64,000 nucleotides of DNA from UBA1240 sp045599185 (GCA_045599185.1 JAZRVO010000002.1:1-64000); one strand, 5' to 3'; shown: positions 40,817 to 51,170, counted from the stretch's first letter. Notes: generated from the sequence alone by a model not told the origin. Made by a program: numbers and translations.

Positions 40817-43800
40817 TTAGTCGTTTTCAACATCAACGCCCATATCATCATCTTCTTCTGCGGCAGCTTTTTCAAGCTTGCGCAATTCAAGAATCTCATT
40901 CATACGAACGTCTAAGTCTGTAGCATCTTTGTCAAAAAGTTTTACGTTGCGGTAGTTCCTGATACCGGTACCAGCCGGTATCATGTGACCGATGATAACG
41001 TTTTCCTTAAGACCATGCAGAGCATCTACCGAACCGGCAATTGCTGCATTGGTAAGAACGCGGGTTGTTTCCTGGAACGAAGCAGCAGAAATGAACGAAT
41101 CAATGTTCAAAGATGCTTTTGTAATTCCCTGGAACAACGGGCGTGCAATAGCTGGCTGACCGCCTTCTTCCATAACACGTTTGTTTTCAGAATGGAATTT
41201 GTACTTGTCAACCTGCTGACCGTAAATAAAGCGTGTATCACCAACGGCAACAACTTCAACTTTACGAAGCATCTGGCGAACGATAACACCGATATGCTTG
41301 TCGTTGATTTTTACACCCTGTGCACGGTAAACAGCCTGAATTTCATCCATCAGGTAGCGCTGCAATGCATTTTCACCAGAAATTACCAGAATATCGTGTG
41401 GACTTACTGCACCGTCACAAAGCTGTTCACCTGCAACAACTTTATCACCGTCGCGAACAAGCAGGCGCTTGTTGGTTGGTACAAAGTGTTCAAATTCCTT
41501 ACCGTATTTATCTTTAACGATTAACTGGCGTTTACCTTTAATAATACCCTTGAAAGAAACTGTACCTGAAATCTGGGCAAGAACAGTAGGGTTCTTCGGC
41601 TTACGGGCTTCAAACAGTTCTGAAACGCGTGGCAAACCACCGGTAATATCGTTGGTTTTTGAAGATTCTTTCGGCATTTTAGCAATGATTGTACCGGCTT
41701 TAACTTCAACTTCATTATCAACCGAAATAACAGCACCAGCCGGCAAGTAATAGCTTGCCAAATCTTCACCGTTTTCATCACGAATGATGATACGCGGCTG
41801 TTTTGTATCAAGATGCAGGTCGATAATACGTTTTTCACTTGTACCTGTTTCTTCGTTTACTTCAGTTTCAAGAGTAATACCTTCTTCAACATCGTCGTAA
41901 GTGATGATACCGCTCTTTTCTGCAATAATCGGGTCTGTATAAGGGTCAAATCTACCAATAACTTCATTGGCTTCAAGCAGCTGGCCTTCTTTTACGAAAA
42001 CAGTAGAACCGTTACGGATTTCAATAAGCTGTTCACGACCCTTAAGCAAAAGTTCGTCATCACGAATTTCAATCTGTGCAACATCGGCAGCAGTAACAGT
42101 TTCGTCTTTGTTAGTAAAAAGAACTGCACCTTTCGCTACGCGGTCGCCATCAGCAACCTGAAGCTTAGCGCCTTTCGGTATTTTTACTGTATCAATTACG
42201 CGAACAACTGTCATGTAACCTTTACGTGTAAACAGCCAGTCACCGTTGTCGTCAACAATATATTCGTTGTCTTCGTCGAAAGATTCAACCAGCGCCGGAT
42301 ATTTAAGAACGATTTTATCTTCTTCTGTTGCTTTAGATGCAGTACCACCAACGTGGAAAGTACGCATGGTAAGCTGTGTACCAGGCTGACCGATTGACTG
42401 AGCAGCAATAATACCAACTGCTTCACCAATTTCTACAATTTTGTTGCGTGCAAGGTTGCGGCCGTAACATTTGCAACAAACGCCGTACTGGCATTCACAA
42501 GTTAAAACGGTGCGAAGCTTAACACTTTCAACTCCGGCAGCTTCAATTTCTGCTGCAAGTTCGTCAGTAATATACTGGTTAACATCGCAGATAACTTCTT
42601 TTGTAATAGGGTGAATAACCCGTTCCAAAGTAAAACGGCCTGCAATGCGGTCTTTCAGGTGTTCTACAATTTCATCACCGTTTTTAATTGCAGAATATTC
42701 AATACCGTTGATGGTTCCACAGTCGTCTTCGTTAATTACAACGTCCTGAGCAATATCAACAAGGCGGCGGGTCAGGTAACCTGCATCCGCAGTTTTAAGA
42801 GCGGTATCGGCAAGACCTTTACGAGCACCGTTGGTTGAAATGAAGAATTCGATAACCGAAAGGCCTTCTTTAAAGTTTGAACGAATCGGAAGTTCGATAA
42901 TGTCGCCGTTTGGTTTAGCCATCAAACCACGCATTGCACCAAGCTGACGCATCTGGTTTTTAGAACCACGTGCACCAGAGTCGGCCATCATAAAGATTGT
43001 GTTGAAACCGTCTTTGTCAGCCTGGAACTGCTTGTACATCACGTTTGTAAGGTCATCGTTTGTTTTTGACCAGATGTCGACAACACGTCCGTAGCGTTCT
43101 TCCTGAGTAAGAATACCAGCCTTGTACTGCTTCTGAATCTCGTTAACTTCTTCGTTTGCCTTGTCAATCATTTCTTTCTTTTCTTTTGGAACGATAATAT
43201 CTTCCATAGAAAGAGTAGCACCGAAGAAAGTTGCGTATTTATAACCACAGGCCTTAATGGCATCAAGCATCTGAACTGTGAGCCAAGGACCGCTTTTTTT
43301 GTAAACCTTTTCAATTAAAGCACGGATCTGTTTATCGCCCAAAAGCTGGTTAACGTAATCAACTTCAGCCGGCATTTCTTCGTTAAAAATCAAACGGCCT
43401 GCTGTTGTACTGATTAAGTCACCTTTCTTAAAAGAGCCGTCGATTGCGTCTTTTGTTGCAGGTGCTTTAATTTCTGACTGCCATTCAATGTTCTTGCATT
43501 CGGCAGCAAGCATTACTTCGTTCATGCTTGAAAAACGTTTGCCCGTACCCTTGCCGGTTGGCTTGATTTTTGTAAGGTAGTAAATACCCAAAACCATGTC
43601 CTGAGAAGGATAAACGATTGTATCACCACTAGCCGGGTCAAGCAGGTTGCGTGCAGAAAGCATCAGGTTCCAGCATTCCATCTGGGCTGCCTGTGTAAGC
43701 GGCACGTGAATAGCCATCTGGTCACCGTCAAAGTCGGCGTTGAAAGCCTTACAAACGAGCGGATGAAGGCGGATTGCTTTACCTTCAACCAGAACCGGTT

Positions 43801-45079
43801 CAAAAGCCTGAATACCAAGACGGTGCAATGTAGGCGCACGGTTAAGCATAACCGGATGCTCGCGAACAACTTCGTCCAGAATCTGGTAAACTTCAGGAGC
43901 TTCGCTTTCTACAAGTGTTTTTGCCTTTTTAATATTGAAAACAATGTCTTTATCAACAAGCTTTTTCATAATGAAAGGCTTGAAAAGTTCAAGTGCCATT
44001 TTGGTTGGCAAACCGCACTGCCACAATTTCAGTTCAGGGCCAACAATAATAACAGAACGTCCTGAGTAGTCTACGCGTTTACCCAAAAGGTTCTGGCGGA
44101 AACGACCCTGCTTACCTTTAAGCATGTCTGAAATTGATTTAAGAGGACGTGCAGAAGCACCTTTTACCATGCGCTTGCGTTTAGAGTTATCGAAAAGTGC
44201 ATCAACAGCTTCCTGCAGCATACGCTTTTCGTTGCGGATAATGATGTCCGGAGCGGCAAGGCTCTGCAATCTCTTCAAACGGTTGTTGCGGTTAATAACA
44301 CGACGGTACAAATCGTTCAAGTCACTGGTTGCAAAACGACCACCATCAAGCTGAACCATAGGACGCAGATCCGGCGGAATAACCGGAATGGCATCAAGAA
44401 TCATCCATTCGCATTTGTTGCCAGAAGAGCGGAAGTTTTCAACAATTTCAATACGGCGCAACAGGCGTTTGTCGCTTTTTGCACCTTTTTCAATCATTTT
44501 TGCACGCAGTTCAGCTGCAAGTTCATCAAGGTTAAGGTTTTCAAGCAATGTTTTAATTGCTTCAGCACCCATACCGGCCTGGAAAGCGCCGCCGTAGCGG
44601 TCAACAGCTTCATTGTATTCATCTTCAGTCAAAAGCTGCATGAACTTAAAGTCTGTATCGCCGGCATCAATAACGATGTATTTTTCGTAGTACAAAACGG
44701 CACGCAGGGCAGCAATCTGCAAGTCAAGCAGCATACCCATGCGTGAAGGAACTGAACGGTAATACCAAATATGAGAAACAGGAGCTGCAAGGTCAATATG
44801 CCCCATGCGTTCGCGGCGAACCTTGAAGTGAGTAACTTCAACACCACAGCGGTCACAAATTACACCCTTATAGCGAATTGACTTGAATTTACCACAGTAA
44901 CATTCCCATTCTTTTGTCGTACCGAAAATGCGTTCGCAGAAAAGACCATCTTTCTCTGGTCTGAGGGTACGGTAGTTTATGGTTTCAGGCTTCTTTACTT
45001 CACCATAAGACCATGCTCTGATGGTTTCAGGCGAAGCGAGCTTAATCATTAAGCTGTCAAACTCCTGTATATCGCGCAT
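40817..45079 (-). CDS. rpoC: RNA polymerase beta-prime subunit
   Basis: 1420 residues. Zinc site 1 near the N-terminus (CYCGKF with CDRCG), the catalytic loop NADFDGDQMA with three aspartates for magnesium, zinc site 2 (CECQYGVCCKC), and the bridge/trigger region GIIAAQSIGQPGTQLTMRTFH. The clamp sequence QGRFRQNLLGKRVDYSGRSVI is conserved. The acidic C-terminus (EEDDDMGVDVEND) is typical. It follows rpoB by 118 nt. Confidence 0.99.
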   Translation of the reverse strand: MRDIQEFDSLMIKLASPETIRAWSYGEVKKPETINYRTLRPEKDGLFCERIFGTTKEWECYCGKFKSIRYKGVICDRCGVEVTHFKVRRERMGHIDLAAPVSHIWYYRSVPSRMGMLLDLQIAALRAVLYYEKYIVIDAGDTDFKFMQLLTEDEYNEAVDRYGGAFQAGMGAEAIKTLLENLNLDELAAELRAKMIEKGAKSDKRLLRRIEIVENFRSSGNKCEWMILDAIPVIPPDLRPMVQLDGGRFATSDLNDLYRRVINRNNRLKRLQSLAAPDIIIRNEKRMLQEAVDALFDNSKRKRMVKGASARPLKSISDMLKGKQGRFRQNLLGKRVDYSGRSVIIVGPELKLWQCGLPTKMALELFKPFIMKKLVDKDIVFNIKKAKTLVESEAPEVYQILDEVVREHPVMLNRAPTLHRLGIQAFEPVLVEGKAIRLHPLVCKAFNADFDGDQMAIHVPLTQAAQMECWNLMLSARNLLDPASGDTIVYPSQDMVLGIYYLTKIKPTGKGTGKRFSSMNEVMLAAECKNIEWQSEIKAPATKDAIDGSFKKGDLISTTAGRLIFNEEMPAEVDYVNQLLGDKQIRALIEKVYKKSGPWLTVQMLDAIKACGYKYATFFGATLSMEDIIVPKEKKEMIDKANEEVNEIQKQYKAGILTQEERYGRVVDIWSKTNDDLTNVMYKQFQADKDGFNTIFMMADSGARGSKNQMRQLGAMRGLMAKPNGDIIELPIRSNFKEGLSVIEFFISTNGARKGLADTALKTADAGYLTRRLVDIAQDVVINEDDCGTINGIEYSAIKNGDEIVEHLKDRIAGRFTLERVIHPITKEVICDVNQYITDELAAEIEAAGVESVKLRTVLTCECQYGVCCKCYGRNLARNKIVEIGEAVGIIAAQSIGQPGTQLTMRTFHVGGTASKATEEDKIVLKYPALVESFDEDNEYIVDDNGDWLFTRKGYMTVVRVIDTVKIPKGAKLQVADGDRVAKGAVLFTNKDETVTAADVAQIEIRDDELLLKGREQLIEIRNGSTVFVKEGQLLEANEVIGRFDPYTDPIIAEKSGIITYDDVEEGITLETEVNEETGTSEKRIIDLHLDTKQPRIIIRDENGEDLASYYLPAGAVISVDNEVEVKAGTIIAKMPKESSKTNDITGGLPRVSELFEARKPKNPTVLAQISGTVSFKGIIKGKRQLIVKDKYGKEFEHFVPTNKRLLVRDGDKVVAGEQLCDGAVSPHDILVISGENALQRYLMDEIQAVYRAQGVKINDKHIGVIVRQMLRKVEVVAVGDTRFIYGQQVDKYKFHSENKRVMEEGGQPAIARPLFQGITKASLNIDSFISAASFQETTRVLTNAAIAGSVDALHGLKENVIIGHMIPAGTGIRNYRNVKLFDKDATDLDVRMNEILELRKLEKAAAEEDDDMGVDVEND

Positions 45080-45197
45080 CTATTTCTCCTATTTTGATAT
45101 GCGTTCATCAACAAAGGAAAAGTTGTGAAAACCAGTATTTTCAAAACTTTTCCCCGTTATAAAGGCCGAAGTTGAAAATTAAACTTTTCAGCTTCTT

Positions 45198-48100
45198 CTA
45201 GTCGTCACTAAACTCTTCTCCGGAAGTTGCCTTTTTAATAAGGTCTTCATCACGTTCTGTCAAAGCAACCTGTTTACCGGCGGCATCGTAAATCGTGAAA
45301 TCAAGTGCCAAGCCTCTCAATTCCTGTACAAGAACGTTGAAGGCTTCAGGAATACCGGCTGCTGTAGAAGGTTCACCCTTAACAATTGATTCGTAAATCT
45401 TAGAACGACCAGTCATATCATCTGACTTAATTGTCATAAGTTCCTGAAGGTTGTTTGCCGCACCGTAAGCTTCAAGTGCCCAAACTTCCATTTCACCCAA
45501 ACGCTGGCCACCAAACTGTGCCTTACCACCCAGCGGCTGCTGAGAAACAAGTGAATAAGGACCTGTTGAACGGGCGTGCATTTTTTCATCAACCAGGTGG
45601 TGCAGCTTCATAAAGTAGATAACACCAACGAATACAGGGTTTTCAAAAGGAACGCCCGTGCGGCCATCGCGGAGAATAGCCTTAGAGTTTCCGTTGAAAC
45701 CAGCCTGCTGCAATTTCGCTGCAATCTGTTCGTTTGACGGTGACTGGAATACAGGTGCTTCATACCATTCGTCAAGGTATTTACCGGCAAGGCCAAGTTC
45801 AGATTCCATAATCTGACCAATGTTCATACGAGAAGGAACACCAAGCGGGTTAAGACAAATGTCTAACGGTGTACCGTCTTCAAGGTATGGCATGTCTTCA
45901 ACCGGCAAAACGCGGGCAACAATACCTTTGTTACCATGGCGACCGGCCATTTTGTCACCTTCGCGCAGCTTGCGTTTAATGGCAATCAAAACCTTGATTT
46001 TTTCATCAACGCCAGGGTTAAGGTCGTCGCCTGCAGAACGGCGCAGGCGCTGAACGCCAATAACAGTTCCTTCTACGCCGTGCTGAATGCGAAGCGAAGA
46101 ATCGCGAACTTCTTTTGCTTTTTCACCAAAGATAGAATTAAGCAGTTTGAATTCCGGTGTGGTTTCTGTTTCGCTTTTTGGAGTAACTTTACCAACAAGA
46201 ATGTCGCCGCTGCGAACTTTTGCACCAATACGGATAATACCTTCCGAGTCCAAATTGTCCAGAGCTTTTTCGCTTGTATTTGGAATGTCACGGGTGATTT
46301 TTTCCGGACCGAGTTTTGTTTCGCGGATTTCGGTTTCAAATTCCTTGATATGAATAGAAGTAAACATATCATCTTTAACTACGCGCTGAGAAATCAAGAT
46401 AGCGTCTTCGTAGTTATAACCGTTCCACGGAACGAATCCAACCAGAATGTTGCGTCCAAGTGCAAGTTCACCATTGTAAGTTGCAGGACCATCAGCAAGA
46501 GGCGTACCTTTTTCTACGTGCTGACCAAGCTGAACAACCGGGCGCTGGTGGTAACAGGTATCCTGGTTTGTGCGCTGATATTTCAGCAGCGGATAAACAT
46601 CAACATCCTGCGGATTTTTCTGCACAGTAGGCTTGATGCGAACTTCTTCAGAAGTTACCCATACAACTTCGCCAGGGCGTTTTGCCTTAATTAAAACACC
46701 AGAATCGTATGCACATTTCTGTTCCATACCGGTACCAACACGTGGTGGTTCAGGGAACAGAAGAGGAACAGCCTGACGCTGCATGTTTGAACCCATCAAT
46801 GCACGGTTGGCATCGTCGTGTTCAAGGAACGGAATCAAGGCAGCTGAAACTGAAATAATCTGTTTCGGCGAAACGTCCATATACTGAACATCTTTAGGAT
46901 CGCGGGTTGTATAGTCGCCTTTGTGGCGGCAAGAAATTGTTTCTGTCGGGAAGCTTCCGTCTTCTTTCATGTCAACGGTAACTTGACCAATGTAATAGCG
47001 GTCTTCGTCAATTGCAGAAAGATATTCGTGTTCCTGTGTTGCCTTACCGTTTTCAATTTTGCGGAAAGGTGCTTCAAGGAAGCCGTAATCGTTAACACGC
47101 GTATAAATTGCAAGTGAAACAATCAAACCAATGTTCGGACCTTCAGGTGTTTCAATTGGACACATGCGGCCGTAATGGGTGTAGTGAACATCACGAACTT
47201 CAAAACCGGCGCGGTCGCGGCTTAAGCCACCAGGACCCAAAGCGTTAAGACGGCGTTTATGTGTAAGTTCAGCAAGAGGGTTAACCTGATCCATGAACTG
47301 AGACAGCTGGCTTGAACCGAAGAATTCCTTGATTGCAGCAACAATCGGCTTAATTGAAATCAAATCCTGCGGCTTCATTGTTTCTGTTTCTTTAGAACCC
47401 ATGCGTTCTTTTGCAATGCGTTCCATGCGGCTGAAAGCAGTTTTAAGCTGGTTGGTCATCAATTCGCCAACAGAACGAACGCGGCGGTTGCCAAGATGGT
47501 CAATATCGTCAACCTGATCGTCACCATTGTAAACAACCATCAACTGTTTCATTGTAGCAATAATATCGTCAATTACCAGTGTGTGTTCTTCAAACGGTTC
47601 TGCATAATTGAATTTTTTGTTCAGCTTGTAGCGGCCAACACGACCAAGATCGTAACGGCGCAAAGAGAAGAACATTGTCGTCAAATCTTTTTCGGCAGCA
47701 TCAATGGTAATCGGTTCACCCGGCAGCAATACTGAATATACTGCTGAAAGTGCGTCGTCTTTTGTTGGTTCGTCAGATTCTGCACCTTCTTTTACAAAAC
47801 GGATTTCTTCGCGTTCAAAACAGTTGATGATAATCTGAGAATCGAGTGAATCGTTGATTTCGCTCTTGTCGTCCGGGTCACGGCGTGTGTTGAATTTAAT
47901 AACAGTAATATCTGTAATGCCGTGCTGAATAAGTTCATCAATGCTGTGCGGATGAAGTTTTTCGCCGGCGCTGAAGATTTTCTTTTCTTCACCGGTTTCT
48001 TCATCTTTTGCAAATACTGCACTTGCCAAAACTTTACCAATAAGGGCTTCTTTTGCCTTTTCGTCAGTTTCAACTTTAATATCTTCAACCTTGTAAAAAC

Positions 48101-48749
48101 AGCGGATAATTTCTTCACGTGTGCCGATGCCCAACGCGCGAAGGAAAATTGTACCCAAAATGCGTTTTTTACGGTCAATTTTTGCGTAGATTAATTCTTT
48201 TTTCTGGTCGATTTCAAATTCAAGCCAGCTACCGCGGTAAGGAATGATGCGGCTTGAATAAACACCTTTTTCGTGACAGAAAATAACGCCCGGCGAACGG
48301 TGAATCTGAGAAACGACTACGCGTTCTGCACCATTGATAATGAAAGTACCGCGATCGGTCATCAATGGAATGTCACCCATATAGATGTCTTTCTGACGAA
48401 TTTCACCAGTCTGATTAAAAATGAGGTTTACGCGCGCTTTGAGAGGTACGTTATATGTAAGTCCTTTCTGTTTGCATTCCAATTCAGAAAATTTAATGTT
48501 TTCTTCATCGAGTTCATAAAACTCGTATTCCAAAGACATATCACCATTGGGACTTTCAATAGGAAAAGTGGATCTAAAAACTTCTTCCAAACCCTGCTCG
48601 GCGAGCGGTTCATGGGCATCCAGTTTATTCTTCTGTAAAAAACTTTCGTATGAAGACGTTTGTATACCAATTAAATCTGGTAGCTCCATAAAGTTCTGGA
48701 TGTTCTTACCTATATATTGTCGATTGACTTTCGCTTTTCCCGCGGACAT
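45198..48749 (-). CDS. rpoB: RNA polymerase beta subunit
   Basis: 1183 residues, shorter than E. coli because the lineage-specific insertions are absent. Conserved blocks: SQLSQFMDQVNPLAELTHKRR in the rifampicin pocket, GPNIGLIVSLA, AGRHGNKGIVARVLPVEDMPYL and GGKAQFGGQRLGEMEVWALEAYGA. Residue 502 (codon 47244-47246) is asparagine where rifampicin-sensitive bacteria have serine (E. coli 531), and residue 501 is leucine. It is preceded by tandem hairpins after rplL. Confidence 0.99.
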   Translation of the reverse strand: MSAGKAKVNRQYIGKNIQNFMELPDLIGIQTSSYESFLQKNKLDAHEPLAEQGLEEVFRSTFPIESPNGDMSLEYEFYELDEENIKFSELECKQKGLTYNVPLKARVNLIFNQTGEIRQKDIYMGDIPLMTDRGTFIINGAERVVVSQIHRSPGVIFCHEKGVYSSRIIPYRGSWLEFEIDQKKELIYAKIDRKKRILGTIFLRALGIGTREEIIRCFYKVEDIKVETDEKAKEALIGKVLASAVFAKDEETGEEKKIFSAGEKLHPHSIDELIQHGITDITVIKFNTRRDPDDKSEINDSLDSQIIINCFEREEIRFVKEGAESDEPTKDDALSAVYSVLLPGEPITIDAAEKDLTTMFFSLRRYDLGRVGRYKLNKKFNYAEPFEEHTLVIDDIIATMKQLMVVYNGDDQVDDIDHLGNRRVRSVGELMTNQLKTAFSRMERIAKERMGSKETETMKPQDLISIKPIVAAIKEFFGSSQLSQFMDQVNPLAELTHKRRLNALGPGGLSRDRAGFEVRDVHYTHYGRMCPIETPEGPNIGLIVSLAIYTRVNDYGFLEAPFRKIENGKATQEHEYLSAIDEDRYYIGQVTVDMKEDGSFPTETISCRHKGDYTTRDPKDVQYMDVSPKQIISVSAALIPFLEHDDANRALMGSNMQRQAVPLLFPEPPRVGTGMEQKCAYDSGVLIKAKRPGEVVWVTSEEVRIKPTVQKNPQDVDVYPLLKYQRTNQDTCYHQRPVVQLGQHVEKGTPLADGPATYNGELALGRNILVGFVPWNGYNYEDAILISQRVVKDDMFTSIHIKEFETEIRETKLGPEKITRDIPNTSEKALDNLDSEGIIRIGAKVRSGDILVGKVTPKSETETTPEFKLLNSIFGEKAKEVRDSSLRIQHGVEGTVIGVQRLRRSAGDDLNPGVDEKIKVLIAIKRKLREGDKMAGRHGNKGIVARVLPVEDMPYLEDGTPLDICLNPLGVPSRMNIGQIMESELGLAGKYLDEWYEAPVFQSPSNEQIAAKLQQAGFNGNSKAILRDGRTGVPFENPVFVGVIYFMKLHHLVDEKMHARSTGPYSLVSQQPLGGKAQFGGQRLGEMEVWALEAYGAANNLQELMTIKSDDMTGRSKIYESIVKGEPSTAAGIPEAFNVLVQELRGLALDFTIYDAAGKQVALTERDEDLIKKATSGEEFSDD

Positions 48750-48873
48750 CGATCCCCCTCAAAATGCGCCAAAAACAAAAGGGCGCCAAACTTATTATAG
48801 ACAGATAAAGCCACCAGAACATTCATTCCGGTAGCACACGTTATGTTTTTGAGTAAAACAAAGATTGTTCAAA

Positions 48874-48901
48874 AAATCAGCCGAAAAACTCCGGCTGATT
48901 T
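48874..48901 (-). terminator. Attenuator between rplL and rpoB
   Basis: AAATCAGCCG (48874-48883) pairs with CGGCTGATTT (48892-48901), 10 bp, 8-nt loop. On the minus strand it is followed by six T, an intrinsic terminator structure. Since rpoB must be expressed, partial read-through is expected. Confidence 0.8.
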
Positions 48902-48908
48902 TTGTGTT

Positions 48909-48940
48909 AAAACTTTCTGAATAAAAATTCAGAAAGTTTT
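48909..48940 (-). promoter_or_regulatory. 14-bp perfect hairpin just after rplL
   Basis: AAAACTTTCTGAAT (48909-48922) and ATTCAGAAAGTTTT (48927-48940) form a perfect 14-bp stem with an AAAA loop in DNA (UUUU in RNA), 20 nt after the rplL stop and just before the attenuator. A likely RNase III or other processing site. Confidence 0.7.
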
Positions 48941-48960
48941 TAACAACTAGTAAAATTGAC

Positions 48961-49341
48961 TTATGCAATCTTAACTGTTCCGCCTGCAGCTTCAACAGTT
49001 TCTTTGATTTTTGCAGCGTCTTCTTTAGAAACACCTTCTTTAAGTGTTTTTGGAGCACCTTCAACGAGGTCTTTTGCTTCTTTAAGACCAAGGCCTGTAA
49101 CTTCGCGAACAGCTTTGATAACAGCAATTTTCTTAGCTGCGTCTGCTGCTTCGAGAGTTACTGTGAATTCTGTCTGTTCTTCAGCTGCAGCTGCACCTGC
49201 TGCTGCACCACCAGCCATAACAACTGGAGCTGCTGCTGTAACACCGAATTTTTCTTCAATAGCTTTTACGAGGTCTGAAAGCTCAAGAATTGTCATTGAT
49301 GCAATTGCATCCAAAATCTGATCGTTAGTAATAGCTGCCAT
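48961..49341 (-). CDS. rplL: 50S ribosomal protein L7/L12
   Basis: 126 residues: N-terminal dimer domain (ITNDQILDAIASMTILELSDLVKAIEEKF), an Ala/Gly-rich hinge and the factor-binding domain (KIAVIKAVREVTGLGLKEAKDLVEGAPKTLKEG). Needed in several copies per ribosome, which fits the attenuator that follows. Confidence 0.98.
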   Translation of the reverse strand: MAAITNDQILDAIASMTILELSDLVKAIEEKFGVTAAAPVVMAGGAAAGAAAAEEQTEFTVTLEAADAAKKIAVIKAVREVTGLGLKEAKDLVEGAPKTLKEGVSKEDAAKIKETVEAAGGTVKIA

Positions 49342-49413
49342 ATTATCTTCTCCTTAAATAGGCAATGTATGGTTTACGCGACAGGACGACAGCAATGAAG
49401 CCTGACAACGTTT

Positions 49414-49430
49414 GCGTTTTTACAAAACGC
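49414..49430 (-). promoter_or_regulatory. Hairpin in the rplJ-rplL spacer
   Basis: GCGTTTT (49414-49420) and AAAACGC (49424-49430), 7 bp with a 3-nt loop, right after the rplJ stop. Possible control point for extra L7/L12. Confidence 0.4.
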
Positions 49431-49447
49431 GTTTATTTGTTTGCGGA

Positions 49448-49963
49448 TTAGTTTGCGCCTTCGGCGTTTTTCTTGTCCACAATAGCCTGCAATGTTGCGG
49501 CGAATTTCTGTGTTGTAGAATTGAGGGCACATGCAAACATTGTGATAAGCTGTTTCTTGCTTGGCAATTTTGAATAAGCTTCAATTTTTGCAGCATCATA
49601 AACAGAGTTTTCAATGTAAGCACCCTTAATTGACAATACAGGTGTGTCTTTTGCAAAGTCAAAAAGGATTTTTGCAACTTCGTTAGAATCTTCTTTTACA
49701 AGAGCAATTGCTGTAGGACCAGAAAGGAAATCAGCAACGTTTTCAACTTTAAGCTCTTCAAAAGCAACTCTTGCAAAGTTGTTTTTCATAACTTTGAATT
49801 CGCAATTTTTTTCGCTGAGCTTACGGCGCAGTTCAGAAATCTGAGCTACTGTAAGACCACGATATTCAGTAAAAATGTATTCCGGATAACCTTCGAGAAT
49901 ACCTTTTGCTTCTGCAATTGCTTCTACTTTAGCAGGCTGAAGTTTTTTTGCTTTGATAGCCAT
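49448..49963 (-). CDS. rplJ: 50S ribosomal protein L10
   Basis: 171 residues: EAIAEAKGILEGYPEYIFTEYRGLTVAQISELRRKL, VMKNNFARVAFEEL, FLSGPTAIALV and a C-terminal helix for L7/L12 dimers. Start shares one base with the rplA stop, so there is no room for a separate L10 leader before it. Confidence 0.97.
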   Translation of the reverse strand: MAIKAKKLQPAKVEAIAEAKGILEGYPEYIFTEYRGLTVAQISELRRKLSEKNCEFKVMKNNFARVAFEELKVENVADFLSGPTAIALVKEDSNEVAKILFDFAKDTPVLSIKGAYIENSVYDAAKIEAYSKLPSKKQLITMFACALNSTTQKFAATLQAIVDKKNAEGAN

Positions 49964-50643
49964 TATTCGGCCTCCTTAAAGTCAACCCAAACGCCAGGTC
50001 CCATTGTTGAATTTACAGAAACTGACTGAACGTAATCAGCTTTTGCATCTGCCGGTTTCTTGCGAACGATTTCAGAAAGCAAGGCTTCAACGTTTTCTGC
50101 AACTTTGTCAGCATCCATAGAAACTTTACCAACAGCAAGGTGAACTACGCCACCTTTGTCAGCGCGGTATTCTACACGACCTTTTTTAAGTTCGTTGATA
50201 GCTGAAACGATGTCGGCAGTTACAGTACCGGTTTTTGGGTTAGGCATCAAACCGCGGCGACCCAAAACCATACCAAGACGACCAACATCTTTCATCATGT
50301 CAGGGGTAGCAACAGCAACGTCGAAATCCAACCAGCCGTTCTTTACTTTTTCAACATATTCAGCTGCACCAGCAAATGCTGCACCAGCATCCAAAGCTTC
50401 TTTTACTCTGTCTTCTTTACAGAAAACGAGAACTTTCTTTTCGCCTTTGAACTGGTTTGGCAACACCAAAGTGTCACGTACTGTCTGTGATTTTCCAAGT
50501 TTAAGACAAACGTGCAATTCAACTGTTTCGTCAAATTTAGCAAATTTAAGTTCTTTTACTAATTCACAGGCTTTTTTCAAGTCATAAGACTCTGAAGGAT
50601 TGTATTTTTTCAGAGACTCGCGATATTGTTTTCCGTGTTTCAT
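49963..50643 (-). CDS. rplA: 50S ribosomal protein L1
   Basis: 226 residues: FDETVELHVCLKLGKSQTVRDTLVLPNQ, MKDVGRLGMVLGRRGLMPNPKTGTV and the end VNSTMGPGVWVDF. Forms the mobile L1 stalk. It is 1 nt from rplK, and L1 usually represses both genes. Confidence 0.98.
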   Translation of the reverse strand: MKHGKQYRESLKKYNPSESYDLKKACELVKELKFAKFDETVELHVCLKLGKSQTVRDTLVLPNQFKGEKKVLVFCKEDRVKEALDAGAAFAGAAEYVEKVKNGWLDFDVAVATPDMMKDVGRLGMVLGRRGLMPNPKTGTVTADIVSAINELKKGRVEYRADKGGVVHLAVGKVSMDADKVAENVEALLSEIVRKKPADAKADYVQSVSVNSTMGPGVWVDFKEAE

Positions 50644-50644
50644 A

Positions 50645-51076
50645 TTACCGCTCCACCTCTACGCCCATACTGCGTGCAGTACCAGCGATAATTTTTTTTG
50701 CTGCTTCAATGTCATTAGCATTGATGTCAGGCATTTTTGTTTTTGCAATCTCTTCAAGCTTTTCTTTAGAAAGTTTACCAACTTTCTCTTTAAGCGGATT
50801 ACCAGAACCCTTCTCGATACCGGCAGCTTTTTTAATAAGAACTGCAGCAGGAGGAGTTTTGAGGATAAATGTGTACGATTTGTCCTGGTAAACAGTGATT
50901 ACAACCGGAATAACAAGTCCGGGTTCCATTCCCTTTGTACGGTCGTTGAACTGCTGTACAAACTGAGGAGCGCTAACACCGTGCGGACCAAGAGCAGGAC
51001 CAACTGGCGGTGCCGGTGTAGCTTTTCCTGCCGGACACTGCAACTTGATTATGGCCGTTACCTTTTTCTTTGCCAT
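50645..51076 (-). CDS. rplK: 50S ribosomal protein L11
   Basis: 143 residues: KKKVTAIIKLQCPAGKATPAPPVGPALGPHGV with the proline-rich loop of the thiostrepton site, and TMPDINANDIEAAKKIIAGTARSMGVEV at the end. Preceded by AAGGAG and a 125-nt leader. Confidence 0.98.
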   Translation of the reverse strand: MAKKKVTAIIKLQCPAGKATPAPPVGPALGPHGVSAPQFVQQFNDRTKGMEPGLVIPVVITVYQDKSYTFILKTPPAAVLIKKAAGIEKGSGNPLKEKVGKLSKEKLEEIAKTKMPDINANDIEAAKKIIAGTARSMGVEVER

Positions 51077-51170
51077 ATAGGTCTCCTTATTTGATTGGTG
51101 TGCTGAAAACTAAGATTCAGCGTAGCGAGATGTTCACTTCGACGAAGCAACACCTCTCCCAAAACAGAAA

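Noticed and set aside
45936..46694. 252-codon plus-strand frame opposite rpoB
   Set aside because: An antisense shadow of a highly conserved gene: Phe/Asn/Cys-rich without a start signal. Other long opposite-strand frames in rpoBC and the HD-GYP gene were dropped for the same reason.
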